From contig NZ_NPFA01000005.1 in NCBI RefSeq assembly GCF_002265875.1, forward strand, positions 142,096-206,095: DNA of 64,000 bases. The letters run 5' to 3'. A program made the translations under genes and the position numbers. Shown here piece by piece: positions 49,441-59,500 of the stretch. The notes below the pieces were generated by a model. It did no database searches, was not told where the DNA came from, and was given only the letters and a program-made list of their open reading frames with translations. The first letter of the stretch is position 1, and each line of letters opens with the position of its first letter. Source of the stretch: Marinococcus halophilus (GTDB lineage Bacteria; Bacillota; Bacilli; Bacillales; Marinococcaceae).

Positions 49441-50959
49441 TGAACCTATGATTTGTGAAGGGCTTTCGCAAACGATCGACTGGGAAAGCATTGATGTAGA
49501 AGTAAAAGGAATAGCCTATGATGGCCTGCAGGCATTGGAGATATTGAACAAGCATAAAATAGATATAGTTCTTACGGACATTACCATGCCTAACATGGAC
49601 GGTCTTGCTTTAACGGAAGAATTGACAGCGCTTCATCCGTATGTGGAAGTGATTATGTTCAGTGGCTATGACGAATTTGAATATGCCAGACAGGCTCTGC
49701 GGCTGGGGGTAAACGACTTTTTACTGAAGCCGATCGATATTGAAGAGCTGCTGTCTATTGTAAAACGTCTTCAGCATAAAAAAAGTTTCTCTGAGAATAA
49801 TTATAGTGATCTTCGGGAGCAACTAAAGCTTACGATACAAAAACAGTTATTTCGTCATTATATTACGACTGAAGAAATTAATCGATGGGAGAAGCACTAT
49901 AAAAGCTGCTGCGTAGTGGTCGCAGAAATAAAAGAATATGCCCGTGGGAAGGAAAAAATAGAGCAGGAAGGGCAGAAAGAACATTTGATGGCAATGATTG
50001 AAGAAAAAATTGCGGTATGGAGCCAGCAGTTCATCCGTATATGGAAGCATGAGAACGAATGGATATATGTATGCTGCGGGGATGACTCAAGCCTGTCAGT
50101 AACAGAGGATCACCTCGAAAAACTTCAAAAGCAGGTCGAAGCAAAAGGGATAAAAATGCAGGCAGCGTTATCCGCCCCCGGCTCCTTTCAAGACATACGA
50201 GTGCTTTATGAACAAGCAGACACACTTTTAACCCTTATCAGAGGAACCACTAAGGGCGTTACAGTGGGAGGGAACGATGAGCTTCAGGAAGCTTCTTTTT
50301 CTGCCTCAAAAGCCTTCAAAGACCAGCTGGCCGTTTGTATTATGGGAGGGCAGGCGGCAGAAGCAAAAGAGCTGGTACAGGAAGTATTTGATGAACTAAT
50401 CGAAAAAGATACAGCCGTTGATCCAGTCTTCCGTATAATGAGGGAGCTTGAAGTAGTAATAAAGAATAAAGTGTTTTCCCAAGTCCAGGAACGAACATTT
50501 GATATCAACGAGTTTAAGCTTCAACAGGACGTTGATACGCGTATTTACAATACGCCCGAAGATATTCAAAGCTTCTTCATGGAGGATATGCTTCGCATGG
50601 CCGGGGCTTTATCAAACAGGAAGGAAACCAATTGGATCATTGATCAGGTGCTTTATTACATGAAACACAACTATCAGCATGATTTACAGGCAAAAGCGAT
50701 CGCGGAAACCCATTTCATTACTCCTAATTATTTCAGTATATTATTCAAACAGGAAACGGGGCTGAGCTTTTCAGATTATTTAAATACCCTGCGTATCGAA
50801 AAAGCTTCAGAGCTGTTGTTGACTACGTCAAACCGGGTATTTGAGATCGCCGAGTATGTCGGCTACAGCGAATACAAATACTTTGTGAAGGTATTCAAAA
50901 AATATAAAGGAACGACCCCTACGCAATACCGCGCCATGAATACAACAAATACTCAATAA
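49412..50959 (+). CDS. Response regulator, YesN type (AraC output)
   Basis: 515 residues from ATG at 49412 (GGAGGGGGAG upstream). Receiver domain with DDE (9-11), phospho-acceptor Asp56 in LTDITMPNMDG and Lys in FLLKPID. A long middle region follows, and C-terminal tandem AraC helix-turn-helix motifs (AIAETHFITPNYFSILFKQE and IAEYVGYSEYKYFVKVFKKY). Partner of the upstream kinase. Its probable targets are the promoters at 46.2 and 51.0 kb. Confidence 0.93.
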   Translation: MATKILIVDDEPMICEGLSQTIDWESIDVEVKGIAYDGLQALEILNKHKIDIVLTDITMPNMDGLALTEELTALHPYVEVIMFSGYDEFEYARQALRLGVNDFLLKPIDIEELLSIVKRLQHKKSFSENNYSDLREQLKLTIQKQLFRHYITTEEINRWEKHYKSCCVVVAEIKEYARGKEKIEQEGQKEHLMAMIEEKIAVWSQQFIRIWKHENEWIYVCCGDDSSLSVTEDHLEKLQKQVEAKGIKMQAALSAPGSFQDIRVLYEQADTLLTLIRGTTKGVTVGGNDELQEASFSASKAFKDQLAVCIMGGQAAEAKELVQEVFDELIEKDTAVDPVFRIMRELEVVIKNKVFSQVQERTFDINEFKLQQDVDTRIYNTPEDIQSFFMEDMLRMAGALSNRKETNWIIDQVLYYMKHNYQHDLQAKAIAETHFITPNYFSILFKQETGLSFSDYLNTLRIEKASELLLTTSNRVFEIAEYVGYSEYKYFVKVFKKYKGTTPTQYRAMNTTNTQ

Positions 50960-51009
50960 ATGTGGATGTTATGTTAAAAAAGTCGATTTTTTGTCTCGGC
51001 AGCTCCTTT

Positions 51010-51034
51010 TATAATCTAAATGTAAGCGTTTTCT
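51010..51034 (+). promoter_or_regulatory. -10 element and perfect cre before the permease genes
   Basis: TATAAT (51010-51015) with no good -35, then TGTAAGCGTTTTCT (51021-51034), which matches the cre consensus TGWAARCGYTWNCW at all 14 positions, covering the expected start point. This fits activation by the response regulator and repression by CcpA. Confidence 0.75.
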
Positions 51035-51049
51035 AAAAGGGGTGAAAAA

Positions 51050-51922
51050 ATGCACTTGCTCAGAAGTCCATGGAAAATTGGTTTAGGTTTAGTGCTGCCA
51101 TTGATTATTTATATGGTGTTTGGCATTATTCCGATTTTTATTTCTTTCTACTATTCCTTTATGGCCTGGGACGGGTTTTCTGCTATGAACTTTGTCGGAA
51201 TAGAAAATTACGTTACTGCCTTTCAGGATTCGACGTTCTGGCTGTCACTGCGTAATAACATTTTGGTGGTACTTGCCTCTGTGCTTGGACAAATTCCGAT
51301 TGGTCTGGGATTGGCTCTGTTATTAAACCGGAAAATTAAAGGAGCGAAGTTCTTCCGCACGATCGGTTTTCTTCCAGTGGTTATTTCGACTGTTGTAATC
51401 TCTATTACATGGAGGATGATCTACAACTCAGAGCAGGGGCTTCTTAACAATTTACTGGAGACTACAGGACTTGGTTTTCTCCAGCAGAACTGGCTCGGCG
51501 ACCCGGATTCCGCCATATTTGCTATTTTAATTACGATAGTTTGGCAGTTTGTTGGCCTGTACTTTATTATTTTCCTTTCCGCCCTCCAGACGATTCCGAA
51601 GGAACTGCTTGAAGCAGCAGAGCTTGACGGGGCCGGGGAGTGGCACAAGATCGTACACATTACGCTCCCTTCCATCCGAAACGTCATTTTGGTCGCGATT
51701 GTTTTGTGCATAAGCGGCAGTTTAAAAACATTTGATTTGATTTATGTTATGACCCAGGGCGGCCCCGCGCATTCCACAGAAGTAATGGCCACCTATATGT
51801 ACAGTGAAACATTTGAAGGCCTGAGCTACGGGTATGGAAGCGCGCTTTCGATTTTAATTCTCGTATTCAGCCTGATCCTGATTTTAATCACAACAAAAGT
51901 AATGGGTGTTAAGAGAGCATAA
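51050..51922 (+). CDS. Sugar ABC transporter permease (MalF/UgpA type)
   Basis: 290 residues, six membrane segments. EAA motif ELLEAAELDGAGEWHKIVHI followed by TLPSIRNVI. Start ATG after AAAGGGGTG. Forms the channel with the next gene product. No ATPase gene occurs in the locus. Confidence 0.93.
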   Translation: MHLLRSPWKIGLGLVLPLIIYMVFGIIPIFISFYYSFMAWDGFSAMNFVGIENYVTAFQDSTFWLSLRNNILVVLASVLGQIPIGLGLALLLNRKIKGAKFFRTIGFLPVVISTVVISITWRMIYNSEQGLLNNLLETTGLGFLQQNWLGDPDSAIFAILITIVWQFVGLYFIIFLSALQTIPKELLEAAELDGAGEWHKIVHITLPSIRNVILVAIVLCISGSLKTFDLIYVMTQGGPAHSTEVMATYMYSETFEGLSYGYGSALSILILVFSLILILITTKVMGVKRA

Positions 51923-51939
51923 GGAAAGGAGAAAAAAAT

Positions 51940-52827
51940 ATGATGGGAAATAAAGCAGAGCCAAGAGAAATGACTGCCGTCGACCGGGACGCCGTGGCAA
52001 AAACAAAACGAAAGCTCCGTAGGACGCTCGTATATATCATTTTAATTTTATTTACAATCGTGAATGCGTACCCTATCTTCTGGATGATTATGAATGCTTT
52101 CAAAACGAGCCAGGATTTTTCATTAAACCCGTTCGGCCTCCCGGCTCAGTGGGTGTTTGAAAACTTTCAGGATGCGTGGGTCACGGCAAATATCGGCACT
52201 TTCTTCTTTAACAGCGTACTGGTTGGAGCGGCAGCTGTGTTAATTTCTATTTTTTCGGGCGCGCTTGCGGCGTACTTTTTATCCAGGTTTGAGTTCCGGG
52301 GGAAAAAGTTCATTTATGGATTTCTCGTGATCGGCCTTTTGATTCCAATCCATGCCACTCTTGTGCCAATGTATATTCTTATGCAGAATTTAGGGATTCT
52401 GAATACGTATTGGGCACTGATCTTCCCGTACGTGGCGTTTAACCTTCCTATCACAGTATTTTTACTTACTAGCTTTATGAGTTCTTTTCCGAAGGAAATG
52501 GAGGAATCAGCGATTATGGACGGATGCGGGGTATTTCGTATCTTTTGGTCCATTATTCTGCCAATGACAAGGCCGGCGATTGCTACGGCAGTTATCATCA
52601 ACTTTATTAACAACTGGAACGAGTTTGCCTTTGCCCTGGTGCTTATCAGCGACGAAGCGCTTCAGACACTGCCGCTCGGCCTGGCAAACTTTGCAGGCGC
52701 CTACACAACAAACTATCCGGCTCAGATGGCGGGATTAACTCTTGTGCTGGTCCCTACAATCATTTTTTATCTGCTCATGGAAAAGCAAATTGTTGAAGGC
52801 ATGACACAGGGAGCTGTAAAAGGCTGA
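51940..52827 (+). CDS. Sugar ABC transporter permease (MalG/UgpE type)
   Basis: 295 residues, six membrane segments, with a hydrophilic N-terminus (KAEPREMTAVDRDAVAKTKR). EAA motif EMEESAIMDGCGVFRIFWSI followed by ILPMTRPAI. The site AGGAAAGGAG precedes ATG; 17 nt after the first permease. Confidence 0.93.
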   Translation: MMGNKAEPREMTAVDRDAVAKTKRKLRRTLVYIILILFTIVNAYPIFWMIMNAFKTSQDFSLNPFGLPAQWVFENFQDAWVTANIGTFFFNSVLVGAAAVLISIFSGALAAYFLSRFEFRGKKFIYGFLVIGLLIPIHATLVPMYILMQNLGILNTYWALIFPYVAFNLPITVFLLTSFMSSFPKEMEESAIMDGCGVFRIFWSIILPMTRPAIATAVIINFINNWNEFAFALVLISDEALQTLPLGLANFAGAYTTNYPAQMAGLTLVLVPTIIFYLLMEKQIVEGMTQGAVKG

Positions 52828-52854
52828 TACTTTGAATATGAAGGAGCTGAAAAT

Positions 52855-54291
52855 ATGTCTACTCATACAGTAACTATTCCTGAAAATTTTATGCTTGGGG
52901 CCGCGCTGTCGGCCTGGCAGTCGGAGGGCTGGTCCGGGAAGAAGGAAAGCCAGGATTCCTACATGGACCTTTGGTATAAAAACCATCGGCATGTCTGGCA
53001 TGACGGCTACGGGCCAGCCATAGCCACGGATTTCCGGAATCGGTACAAAGAGGATATCAGCTACATGAAAACCATCGGCCTGACGCATTTTCGTACCTCG
53101 GTGAACTGGTCCCGGTTTTTAACCGATTATGAAAACGCTATCGTCGATGAAGAATATGCTTCCTACGTGGAAGACATGGTGGACGAATTAATCGCCCAGG
53201 GCGTGGAGCCGATGATCTGCCTTGAGCATTACGAGATTCCGGCCGAGCTGTTTGAACGGTACGGCGGATGGGAATCCAAGCATGTCGTTCGGTTGTTTGA
53301 AAAATACGCGGAACAAGTGATGAACCGACTCGGCGACCGGGTCAAACACTGGCTGACGTTTAATGAGCCCATCGTGCCGCAGACCCGCATGTATTTGGAT
53401 GCGATTCGTTATCCGTTTGAACAAAACACTCAAAAATGGATGCAATGGAACTTTCATAAAACGCTTGCCACCGCCCGTGTCGTGAAATTGTTCCGGGAAA
53501 AACAGCTCGCGGAGCGCACCGGAGCGAAAATCGGTGTCATCCTCAATCCGGAAGTCACCTATGCCCGGTCGACAGCGCCTCATGATCAGGAAGCGGCGCA
53601 CAAGCATGACCTGTTTTTTAACCGGATGTTTCTAGATCCGACAATCAAAGGGGAATATCCGGAAGAGTTGTATGAACTGATGCACAAGCACGATATTGCC
53701 TTTACAGCGGCCGAGGAAGACTTGGATACGATCCGCAGCTATACCGTGGACTACGTCGGACTAAATTTGTATTTTCCCCACCGCGTGCAGGCACGGACGT
53801 CCGGGTGGAACGAGCAGGTCCCGTTTCATCCAAGGTACTATTACGACCCCTTCGACCTCCCCGGGAAAAAGATGAATCCTTACCGCGGGTGGGAAATCTT
53901 TCCCCGTATTATGTATGACATGGCGATCCGCATGAAAGAAGAGTATGGAAACATCGAATGGTTTATTGCGGAAAACGGGATGGGGGTCGAAAACGAACAG
54001 CGATTCAAAAATGAGGAAGGCATTATTCAGGATGATTACCGGATTGCGTTTATTACCGAGCATTTATCGTGGCTGCTGGCGGCCATCAACGAAGGCGTGA
54101 ACTGCCGGGGATATATGCTGTGGGCCTTTTCGGACAATGTCTCTCCAATGAACGCGTTTAAAAACCGGTACGGCCTCGTTTCCATCGACCTGGATAACAA
54201 TCGGGACCGAACCATGAAAAAGTCTGCCTATTGGTTCCAGGATGTAATTAAAACCCGTAAACTTAAGGTGGAAGAAGAACCTTACAAATAA
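52855..54291 (+). CDS. Glycoside hydrolase family 1 beta-glycosidase
   Basis: 478 residues, full-length GH1. Acid/base Glu171 in TFNEP (168-172) and nucleophile Glu373 in IAENG (371-375); N-terminal FMLGAALSAWQSEGW. Near the C-terminus the usual FEW of non-phospho beta-glucosidases is replaced (SDNVSPMNAFKNRYG, Ser430, Lys436, Tyr439). This resembles the phosphate-binding loop of 6-phospho-glycosidases, yet the locus has an ABC importer and a sugar kinase, not a PTS. The substrate is therefore uncertain. No signal peptide: acts in the cytoplasm after uptake. Confidence 0.92.
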   Translation: MSTHTVTIPENFMLGAALSAWQSEGWSGKKESQDSYMDLWYKNHRHVWHDGYGPAIATDFRNRYKEDISYMKTIGLTHFRTSVNWSRFLTDYENAIVDEEYASYVEDMVDELIAQGVEPMICLEHYEIPAELFERYGGWESKHVVRLFEKYAEQVMNRLGDRVKHWLTFNEPIVPQTRMYLDAIRYPFEQNTQKWMQWNFHKTLATARVVKLFREKQLAERTGAKIGVILNPEVTYARSTAPHDQEAAHKHDLFFNRMFLDPTIKGEYPEELYELMHKHDIAFTAAEEDLDTIRSYTVDYVGLNLYFPHRVQARTSGWNEQVPFHPRYYYDPFDLPGKKMNPYRGWEIFPRIMYDMAIRMKEEYGNIEWFIAENGMGVENEQRFKNEEGIIQDDYRIAFITEHLSWLLAAINEGVNCRGYMLWAFSDNVSPMNAFKNRYGLVSIDLDNNRDRTMKKSAYWFQDVIKTRKLKVEEEPYK

Positions 54292-54308
54292 AAAGAACGG
54301 GGGATGAA

Positions 54309-55202
54309 ATGAATACGTATCTGGCGGTGGATCTGGGCGGAACCTTTATGAAGTATGCTTTAATCACAGAGGAGGGCACGATTCAATTAAAAGAAAAAAC
54401 CAAAAGCCCCGTTAGTATCGATGATTTAGTGGAAACAGTGGGAAGGCTCTCAGAAAAATTATTTCCCGTAAAGGCAGTCACGATGAGCTCGCCTGGGGCA
54501 GTAACCGAAGAAGGGGTGGTGCAGGGATCCAGCGCTCTTCCCTATTTACATGGCCCGAACATAAAAAACCTGCTGCAGAAACGAGTGCAGCTGCCGGTAT
54601 ATATGGAAAACGATGCGAATTGTGCAGCATATGCGGAAGTGTGGAAAGGAGCAGGGTCCGAGGTCCGGAATATGCTGTCGGTAGTTATCGGTACAGGTAT
54701 TGGCGGGGCGATTATTAAGGACGGGGTGCTGCACCGGGGAAACCATCTACATGGAGGCGAGTTTGGCTACATGCTGTTAAATACAGAGGAGCCGGGGTTT
54801 AACCAGACGTGGAGCGGGCTGGCCTCGACACAGGCCTTAGTGCGCCGTTTTGCGAATGCTAAACAGAAAAATTCTGAAGACTATACGGGAGAAGATATCT
54901 TTCGGCTTGCAGATGAACACGATCAGGAGGCGGTTGAGGCTGTAGAAAAGTTTTATTATTATGTAGCGGCTGGGATTTACAATCTGCAGTATATGTATGA
55001 TCCGGAATTAATTACTATTGGCGGCGGCATAAGCGCACGTGAAGACCTCATTACAAAAGTGAATGAAAAATTGGATGTGATTATGGCATCCCTGCCATTG
55101 GGAAAAATCAAGCCCGCTATCGCGGCTTTTAAATTCCGGCAGCATTCCAATCTTCTCGGAGCAGTTTACCATGGTCGGCTAGAGGAAATGAAAAAAGAGT
55201 AG
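54309..55202 (+). CDS. ROK-family sugar kinase
   Basis: 297 residues. Phosphate-binding DLGGT (8-12), ENDANCAAYAE (about 101-111) and GTGIGGAI. The zinc motif CxCGxxGCxE of many ROK kinases is absent (the region reads LNTEEPGFNQTWSGLAS). It probably phosphorylates glucose or the monosaccharide released by the GH1 enzyme, just upstream. The site is CGGGGGATG. Last gene of the sugar operon. Confidence 0.9.
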   Translation: MNTYLAVDLGGTFMKYALITEEGTIQLKEKTKSPVSIDDLVETVGRLSEKLFPVKAVTMSSPGAVTEEGVVQGSSALPYLHGPNIKNLLQKRVQLPVYMENDANCAAYAEVWKGAGSEVRNMLSVVIGTGIGGAIIKDGVLHRGNHLHGGEFGYMLLNTEEPGFNQTWSGLASTQALVRRFANAKQKNSEDYTGEDIFRLADEHDQEAVEAVEKFYYYVAAGIYNLQYMYDPELITIGGGISAREDLITKVNEKLDVIMASLPLGKIKPAIAAFKFRQHSNLLGAVYHGRLEEMKKE

Positions 55203-55274
55203 CTGAAAACCTCCTTAGTATAAAATGTCGGATGTTCGGCAAAAGCAACTGTATAATATTAAAATAAATTGAAG

Positions 55275-55309
55275 AGCCGGGGAAGGGTTTATTCTCTATC
55301 CGGCTTTTT
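55275..55309 (+). terminator. Terminator of the sugar operon
   Basis: AGCCGG/CCGGCT stem with a 19-nt partly paired loop and a T run. Confidence 0.75.
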
Positions 55310-55421
55310 AGTGTATTTGATAAACAGGAGTTTAGGTTATTAACTATTCCAAAAAGGGAAGATAAGTACCGGGTAAAAGCATAACCATATTTCAAGCTGC
55401 TATGGAAAGGATGAGTAACTG

Positions 55422-56264
55422 ATGAGCAACTCTATTCCGGAGATCCGCCTGAATGATGGCCTGACGCTTCCGGCTATCGGATTTGGAACATACGCGTTAA
55501 ATGGAAATGAAGGAGCCAACGCTGTAGACCGGGCGATCCATGCAGGATATCGCCTGCTCGATACGGCCTACAACTATGAAAATGAAGGGACAGTAGGAGA
55601 AGCTGTGCGGCGAAGCTCTGTTCCGAGACAGGAGCTTCGGATCACATCCAAGCTGCCCGGGCGTTACCAGGAGTATGAAAAAGCTGTACCAGCGATTCAG
55701 GAGTCATTGTACCGCGCGGGGCTGGATTATTACGACCTGTATTTGATTCATTGGCCCAACCCGAAGCAGGGACATTACGTTGAAGCGTGGCAGGCGCTGA
55801 TTGAGGCGAAAAAATGGGGGCTTGTCCGTTCCATTGGAGTATGCAACTTTTTGCCAGAGCACCTGGAGCATCTCGAAAAAGAAACGGGCGTGAAGCCAAG
55901 CATTAACCAGATTGAGCTTCACCCATATTTTAATCAGGAAGAGTCAAGAAAATGGCATGAAAAGCATGATATTCAAACCGAATCCTGGAGTCCACTGGCG
56001 AAGGCCAGTGATGTGCTGCAGGATGAAACGATCCGTAAAATAGCAAATAATCATAATAAAACAGTCTCTCAAATTATTCTTCGCTGGCATTACCAATTGG
56101 GTACGGTACCGATACCAAAATCAATGTCCCCCCGCCGGCAGATTGAAAACCTTTCGATCTTTTCCTTTTCGCTCGATGAGCAGGAAATGGAATTGCTTGC
56201 ATCATTAACCCGCCCGGACGGACGTACAAACGATCAGGACCCGGCGGTGTACGAAGAGTTTTAA
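55422..56264 (+). CDS. Aldo/keto reductase
   Basis: 280-residue TIM-barrel reductase with the catalytic tetrad Asp47, Tyr52, Lys77 and His110 (LLDTAYNYENE, ITSKLP, LYLIHWP). NADPH-binding IPKSMSPRRQIENL near the C-terminus. Similar to Bacillus YvgN/YtbE-type methylglyoxal/2,5-diketogluconate reductases; the substrate cannot be fixed. It stands alone between two terminators. Confidence 0.93.
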   Translation: MSNSIPEIRLNDGLTLPAIGFGTYALNGNEGANAVDRAIHAGYRLLDTAYNYENEGTVGEAVRRSSVPRQELRITSKLPGRYQEYEKAVPAIQESLYRAGLDYYDLYLIHWPNPKQGHYVEAWQALIEAKKWGLVRSIGVCNFLPEHLEHLEKETGVKPSINQIELHPYFNQEESRKWHEKHDIQTESWSPLAKASDVLQDETIRKIANNHNKTVSQIILRWHYQLGTVPIPKSMSPRRQIENLSIFSFSLDEQEMELLASLTRPDGRTNDQDPAVYEEF

Positions 56265-56282
56265 ACCCATGTCATAGGGTAA

Positions 56283-56319
56283 AAAAGCCGGGAAGAGGAT
56301 CTGCCTCTTTCCGGCTTTT
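56283..56319. terminator. Bidirectional terminator between the aldo/keto reductase and gbsB
   Basis: Sixteen-bp stem AAAAGCCGGGAAGAGG/CCTCTTTCCGGCTTTT with a 5-nt loop. A/T arms serve both converging genes. Confidence 0.95.
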
Positions 56320-56333
56320 GCGTAAGAATAGAA

Positions 56334-57542
56334 TTAAACGGTTTTTGGCACCTGGTGGAAGCAGCGCTTGTAGATCCATTCGTAGTCGGATACGTTCAAG
56401 TCGCGAGGGTTGCCTTCTGTCTGCGGATCGTTCATTGCTTCTTTGGCAAGACGCTCAGTCATGTCAGGATTTACGCCCTGTGCTTCGAGAGAAGGAATAT
56501 CGAGCTCTTCTGCGAGTTCATACATATACTGAACAGAAGCTTTAGCTGCTTCTTCAGTGCTCATCCGGGCCGTGTCGATGCCAAAGGCCTGGGCAACACG
56601 TGCAAAACGCTCGGGTGCACCTTTCCAGTTGTATTCCATGACCGGCCCCATCATAGCTGCTACGCACTGGCCGTGGGCTACTGGAATGATACCGCCAAGT
56701 GTCTGGCTCATGGCATGAGCAGCACCTGCAGATTCACTGCCGTAGGAAAGCCCTGCAAGCATTGCTGCCTGGGCCATGCCGTAACGGGCTTCAAGGTCTT
56801 CGCCGTCGGCGTAGGCACGGCGGATATATTTTGCAGCGTACTCAATTGCAAGCAGCGCTACTGCGTCTGTGACAGGCTGGGCGAATTTCATTGTATAGCA
56901 TTCAACCGCGTGAGCTATCGCATCAATACCGGTCATTGCAGTTACATGCGGAGGCATGGAAACATGCAGCTCCGGATCGATAATAGTGACGTATGCCGGA
57001 ATGAGCGGTCCGCCGGTGTTAAATTTAAATTCGCGGTCTTCGTCTGTGATTACCGCCCACTGGGTTACTTCAGAGCCGGTGCCTGCTGTTGTTGGTACGG
57101 TGATGAATGGAGGAATGCGGCGCTCGAGCGGTTTTTTGCCCTCGGCAGCTTCGTAATCGAGAATCGAGCCTTCGTGGGTAGCTTCAACACCGATAGCCTT
57201 TGCAGTGTCCATCGAGCTTCCGCCGCCAACAGCGACCAGGCCGTTGCAGTTTTCTGCTGTGTAAAATTTGGATCCTTCTTCAATCAGGCGTACGGGAGGG
57301 TTTGGCTCTACTTTGTTGAAGAGAACGATCTCTACACCAGATGCTTCAAGATTTTTGATGACAGGCTTTGTTACACCTGCATTATGGATGCCCGGGTCTG
57401 TGACGAGCAGTACTTTGTCAGAGCCGAAGGCTTTGATTTCTTCCCCAATATGTTTAATGGCACCGATGCCGTGTTTGATTGCCGTGGGTACTTCAAATGT
57501 ATGATAGCTTAACATGCTTTCGACTTTCATATTCATGCTCAT
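56334..57542 (-). CDS. gbsB: Iron-containing (type III) alcohol dehydrogenase, GbsB-like choline dehydrogenase
   Basis: 402 residues from ATG at 57542 (AAGGAGG 8 nt upstream; the frame is open further up). NAD-binding GGGSSMDTAKAIGV, PTTAGTGSEVTQWAV, and metal-binding His region ESAGAAHAMSQTLGG with IPVAHGQCVA. Length and context match B. subtilis GbsB, which oxidises choline to betaine aldehyde with NAD. Third gene of the minus-strand gbs series, 100 bp after the GMC gene. A second, unrelated choline dehydrogenase lies just upstream. Confidence 0.85.
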   Translation of the reverse strand: MSMNMKVESMLSYHTFEVPTAIKHGIGAIKHIGEEIKAFGSDKVLLVTDPGIHNAGVTKPVIKNLEASGVEIVLFNKVEPNPPVRLIEEGSKFYTAENCNGLVAVGGGSSMDTAKAIGVEATHEGSILDYEAAEGKKPLERRIPPFITVPTTAGTGSEVTQWAVITDEDREFKFNTGGPLIPAYVTIIDPELHVSMPPHVTAMTGIDAIAHAVECYTMKFAQPVTDAVALLAIEYAAKYIRRAYADGEDLEARYGMAQAAMLAGLSYGSESAGAAHAMSQTLGGIIPVAHGQCVAAMMGPVMEYNWKGAPERFARVAQAFGIDTARMSTEEAAKASVQYMYELAEELDIPSLEAQGVNPDMTERLAKEAMNDPQTEGNPRDLNVSDYEWIYKRCFHQVPKTV

Positions 57543-57642
57543 GGGAAAAACCTCCTTAATGAATGAAAAAATCCTTTTTTCCAAAGCAAGGGCTTTTACA
57601 AAAAGCTGCGCTGGATAAAAAGAATCCTTTTTATATTTTATT

Positions 57643-59328
57643 TTAGGACTTAATTGTCCCTGCATCCGACGGATCAACACCGTGACGATAAAATTTTGTA
57701 TTCATCGGTTCGAGTGGCTGTTGCTCAAGAATTAGATCCGCTGCTTTTTCAGCGATCATGAGTACTGGTGCATGGATGTTTCCGTTCGTCACATAAGGCA
57801 TGACGGATGCATCTACTACGCGAAGATTTTCGACTCCATGCACTTTCATCGTCTTCGGATCAACAACTGCCATTGGGTCTGAAGCAGGTCCCATTTTCGC
57901 AGTACCGCTCGGGTGCAGCGCCGTTTCGGCATCATTGGCAACCCATTCCAGAATCTCTTCGTCTGTCTGTACAGCGTCCCCTGGAGCAATCTCTCCGGAA
58001 TTAAATGGTTTCATGGCTGGTTGTGCCATGATTTCACGGGAAATACGGATCGCTTCAACCCACTCGCGTCTATCCTGTTCCGTGGAAAGATAGTTGTACA
58101 CCATGCTTGGATGCTCCTTTGGATCCCTGGAGCGGATCTTCAAGCTTCCTCGTGCATCAGAATACATTGGCCCAACGTGCACTTGGAATCCGTGCTTCGT
58201 ATCTGCTTTCTTGCCGTCATAGCGTACTGCTACTGGGAGAAAGTGAAACATTAAATTCGGATAAGGAACAGTTTCGTTAGAGCGGACAAATCCTCCTCCT
58301 TCAAAATGATTCGACGCTGCGGGACCTTTACGGCCAAGAAGCCACTGCAGACCTATCCAAGGCATTTTCAACTTATTCAAGCTTGGCTGCATGGAAACCG
58401 GCTGTGGGCAGGAATACTGAATATATGCTTCCAAATGGTCTTGCAGATTTTCACCGACACCCGGCAGGTCAGCTACCGGCTCGATTCCAAGCGAACGAAG
58501 GTGTTCTGCGTCTCCAACTCCGGAAAGCTGAAGCATCTGCGGAGAATTGATCGCGCCACCGGAAAGAATGACCTCTCCTGCATTCACCTTCAGCGTTTTG
58601 CCATTGTGTTGATATGTTACACTTTCTGCCTTTGTCCCGTTAAAATCTATGCTTTCAACAAACGCACGGGTTCTTATAGTAAGGTTTTTCCGATTCATAA
58701 CCGGGTGTAAAAATGCACGGGAAGCAGACATTCTTCTGCCTTTATGGATATGCTTGTCAAACGGTCCGAATCCTTCCTGACGGTAACCGTTCACGTCCGG
58801 TGTGCGCGTATAGCCTGCTTCTACAGCTGACTCAAAAAACGCTTGGAACAACGGACTCGTTGCTGGCCCCCGTTCCAGCTTTAGCGGACCTTCCTGCCCG
58901 CGGAATTCGTCATCTTTTTCAGCCGCTAGCGTGTTTTCCAACCGCTTGAAATATGGAAGACAGTGCGCGTAGTTCCACTCATCCATACCTTCATCTGCCC
59001 CCCATCGTTCATAATCGAGGGGATTTCCGCGCTGGTAAATCATTCCGTTAATAGAGCTAGATCCGCCGAGTACTTTTCCTCGCGCATGCTTAATGCGGCG
59101 ACCGTTCATGTATGGTTCCGGATCAGACAGATACTTCCAGTCATAGAGACTCTTTCCTGCTGGAAACGGCAGTGCCGCCGGCATCTGAATCAGTAAGTCC
59201 CAAGCATAGTCACTTCGCCCTGCTTCTAGTACAAGCACGCTATTATTTTTATCGGCGCTTAACCGGTTCGCAAGTATAGATCCTGCACTGCCTCCACCAA
59301 TAATTACATAATCAAATGTTTCACTCAT
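57643..59328 (-). CDS. betA: GMC-family choline dehydrogenase (BetA-like)
   Basis: 561 residues from ATG at 59328 (TTGGGGGTG upstream). FAD-binding [16 protein letters not shown] signature 1 [18 protein letters not shown], signature 2 [16 protein letters not shown], and C-terminal active-site HPSGTAKMG and [18 protein letters not shown]. Strong resemblance to BetA choline dehydrogenases, FAD enzymes that feed electrons to the respiratory chain. It lies between gbsA and gbsB. Substrate is inferred from context; other GMC alcohol oxidases remain possible. Confidence 0.87.
   Translation of the reverse strand: MSETFDYVIIGGGSAGSILANRLSADKNNSVLVLEAGRSDYAWDLLIQMPAALPFPAGKSLYDWKYLSDPEPYMNGRRIKHARGKVLGGSSSINGMIYQRGNPLDYERWGADEGMDEWNYAHCLPYFKRLENTLAAEKDDEFRGQEGPLKLERGPATSPLFQAFFESAVEAGYTRTPDVNGYRQEGFGPFDKHIHKGRRMSASRAFLHPVMNRKNLTIRTRAFVESIDFNGTKAESVTYQHNGKTLKVNAGEVILSGGAINSPQMLQLSGVGDAEHLRSLGIEPVADLPGVGENLQDHLEAYIQYSCPQPVSMQPSLNKLKMPWIGLQWLLGRKGPAASNHFEGGGFVRSNETVPYPNLMFHFLPVAVRYDGKKADTKHGFQVHVGPMYSDARGSLKIRSRDPKEHPSMVYNYLSTEQDRREWVEAIRISREIMAQPAMKPFNSGEIAPGDAVQTDEEILEWVANDAETALHPSGTAKMGPASDPMAVVDPKTMKVHGVENLRVVDASVMPYVTNGNIHAPVLMIAEKAADLILEQQPLEPMNTKFYRHGVDPSDAGTIKS
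58031..58044. promoter_or_regulatory. Near-consensus Noc-binding site
   Basis: ATTTCACGGGAAAT, 13 of 14 matches to the NBS palindrome, inside betA. A single central mismatch may weaken binding. Confidence 0.35.
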
Positions 59329-59500
59329 ATTGTGCACCCCCAAAGATTTTCTTTGTGTAACGATGTGTGTGAAGCTATATAATAACTTTTGCTCCAACTA
59401 TGTTATTTCGTAGAGAGTTATTAATAAAATGATACTTACTCAACGGAAAAAACGAGAGATTATTTAGGGAGTTTGTGTGTATTTATTTGTTGCTGTTGAT

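Noticed and set aside
56355..57512. 385-codon plus-strand ORF opposite gbsB
   Set aside because: Antisense to a gene with all iron alcohol dehydrogenase motifs; composition is that of a shadow frame (Cys/Phe/His-rich) without a start signal.
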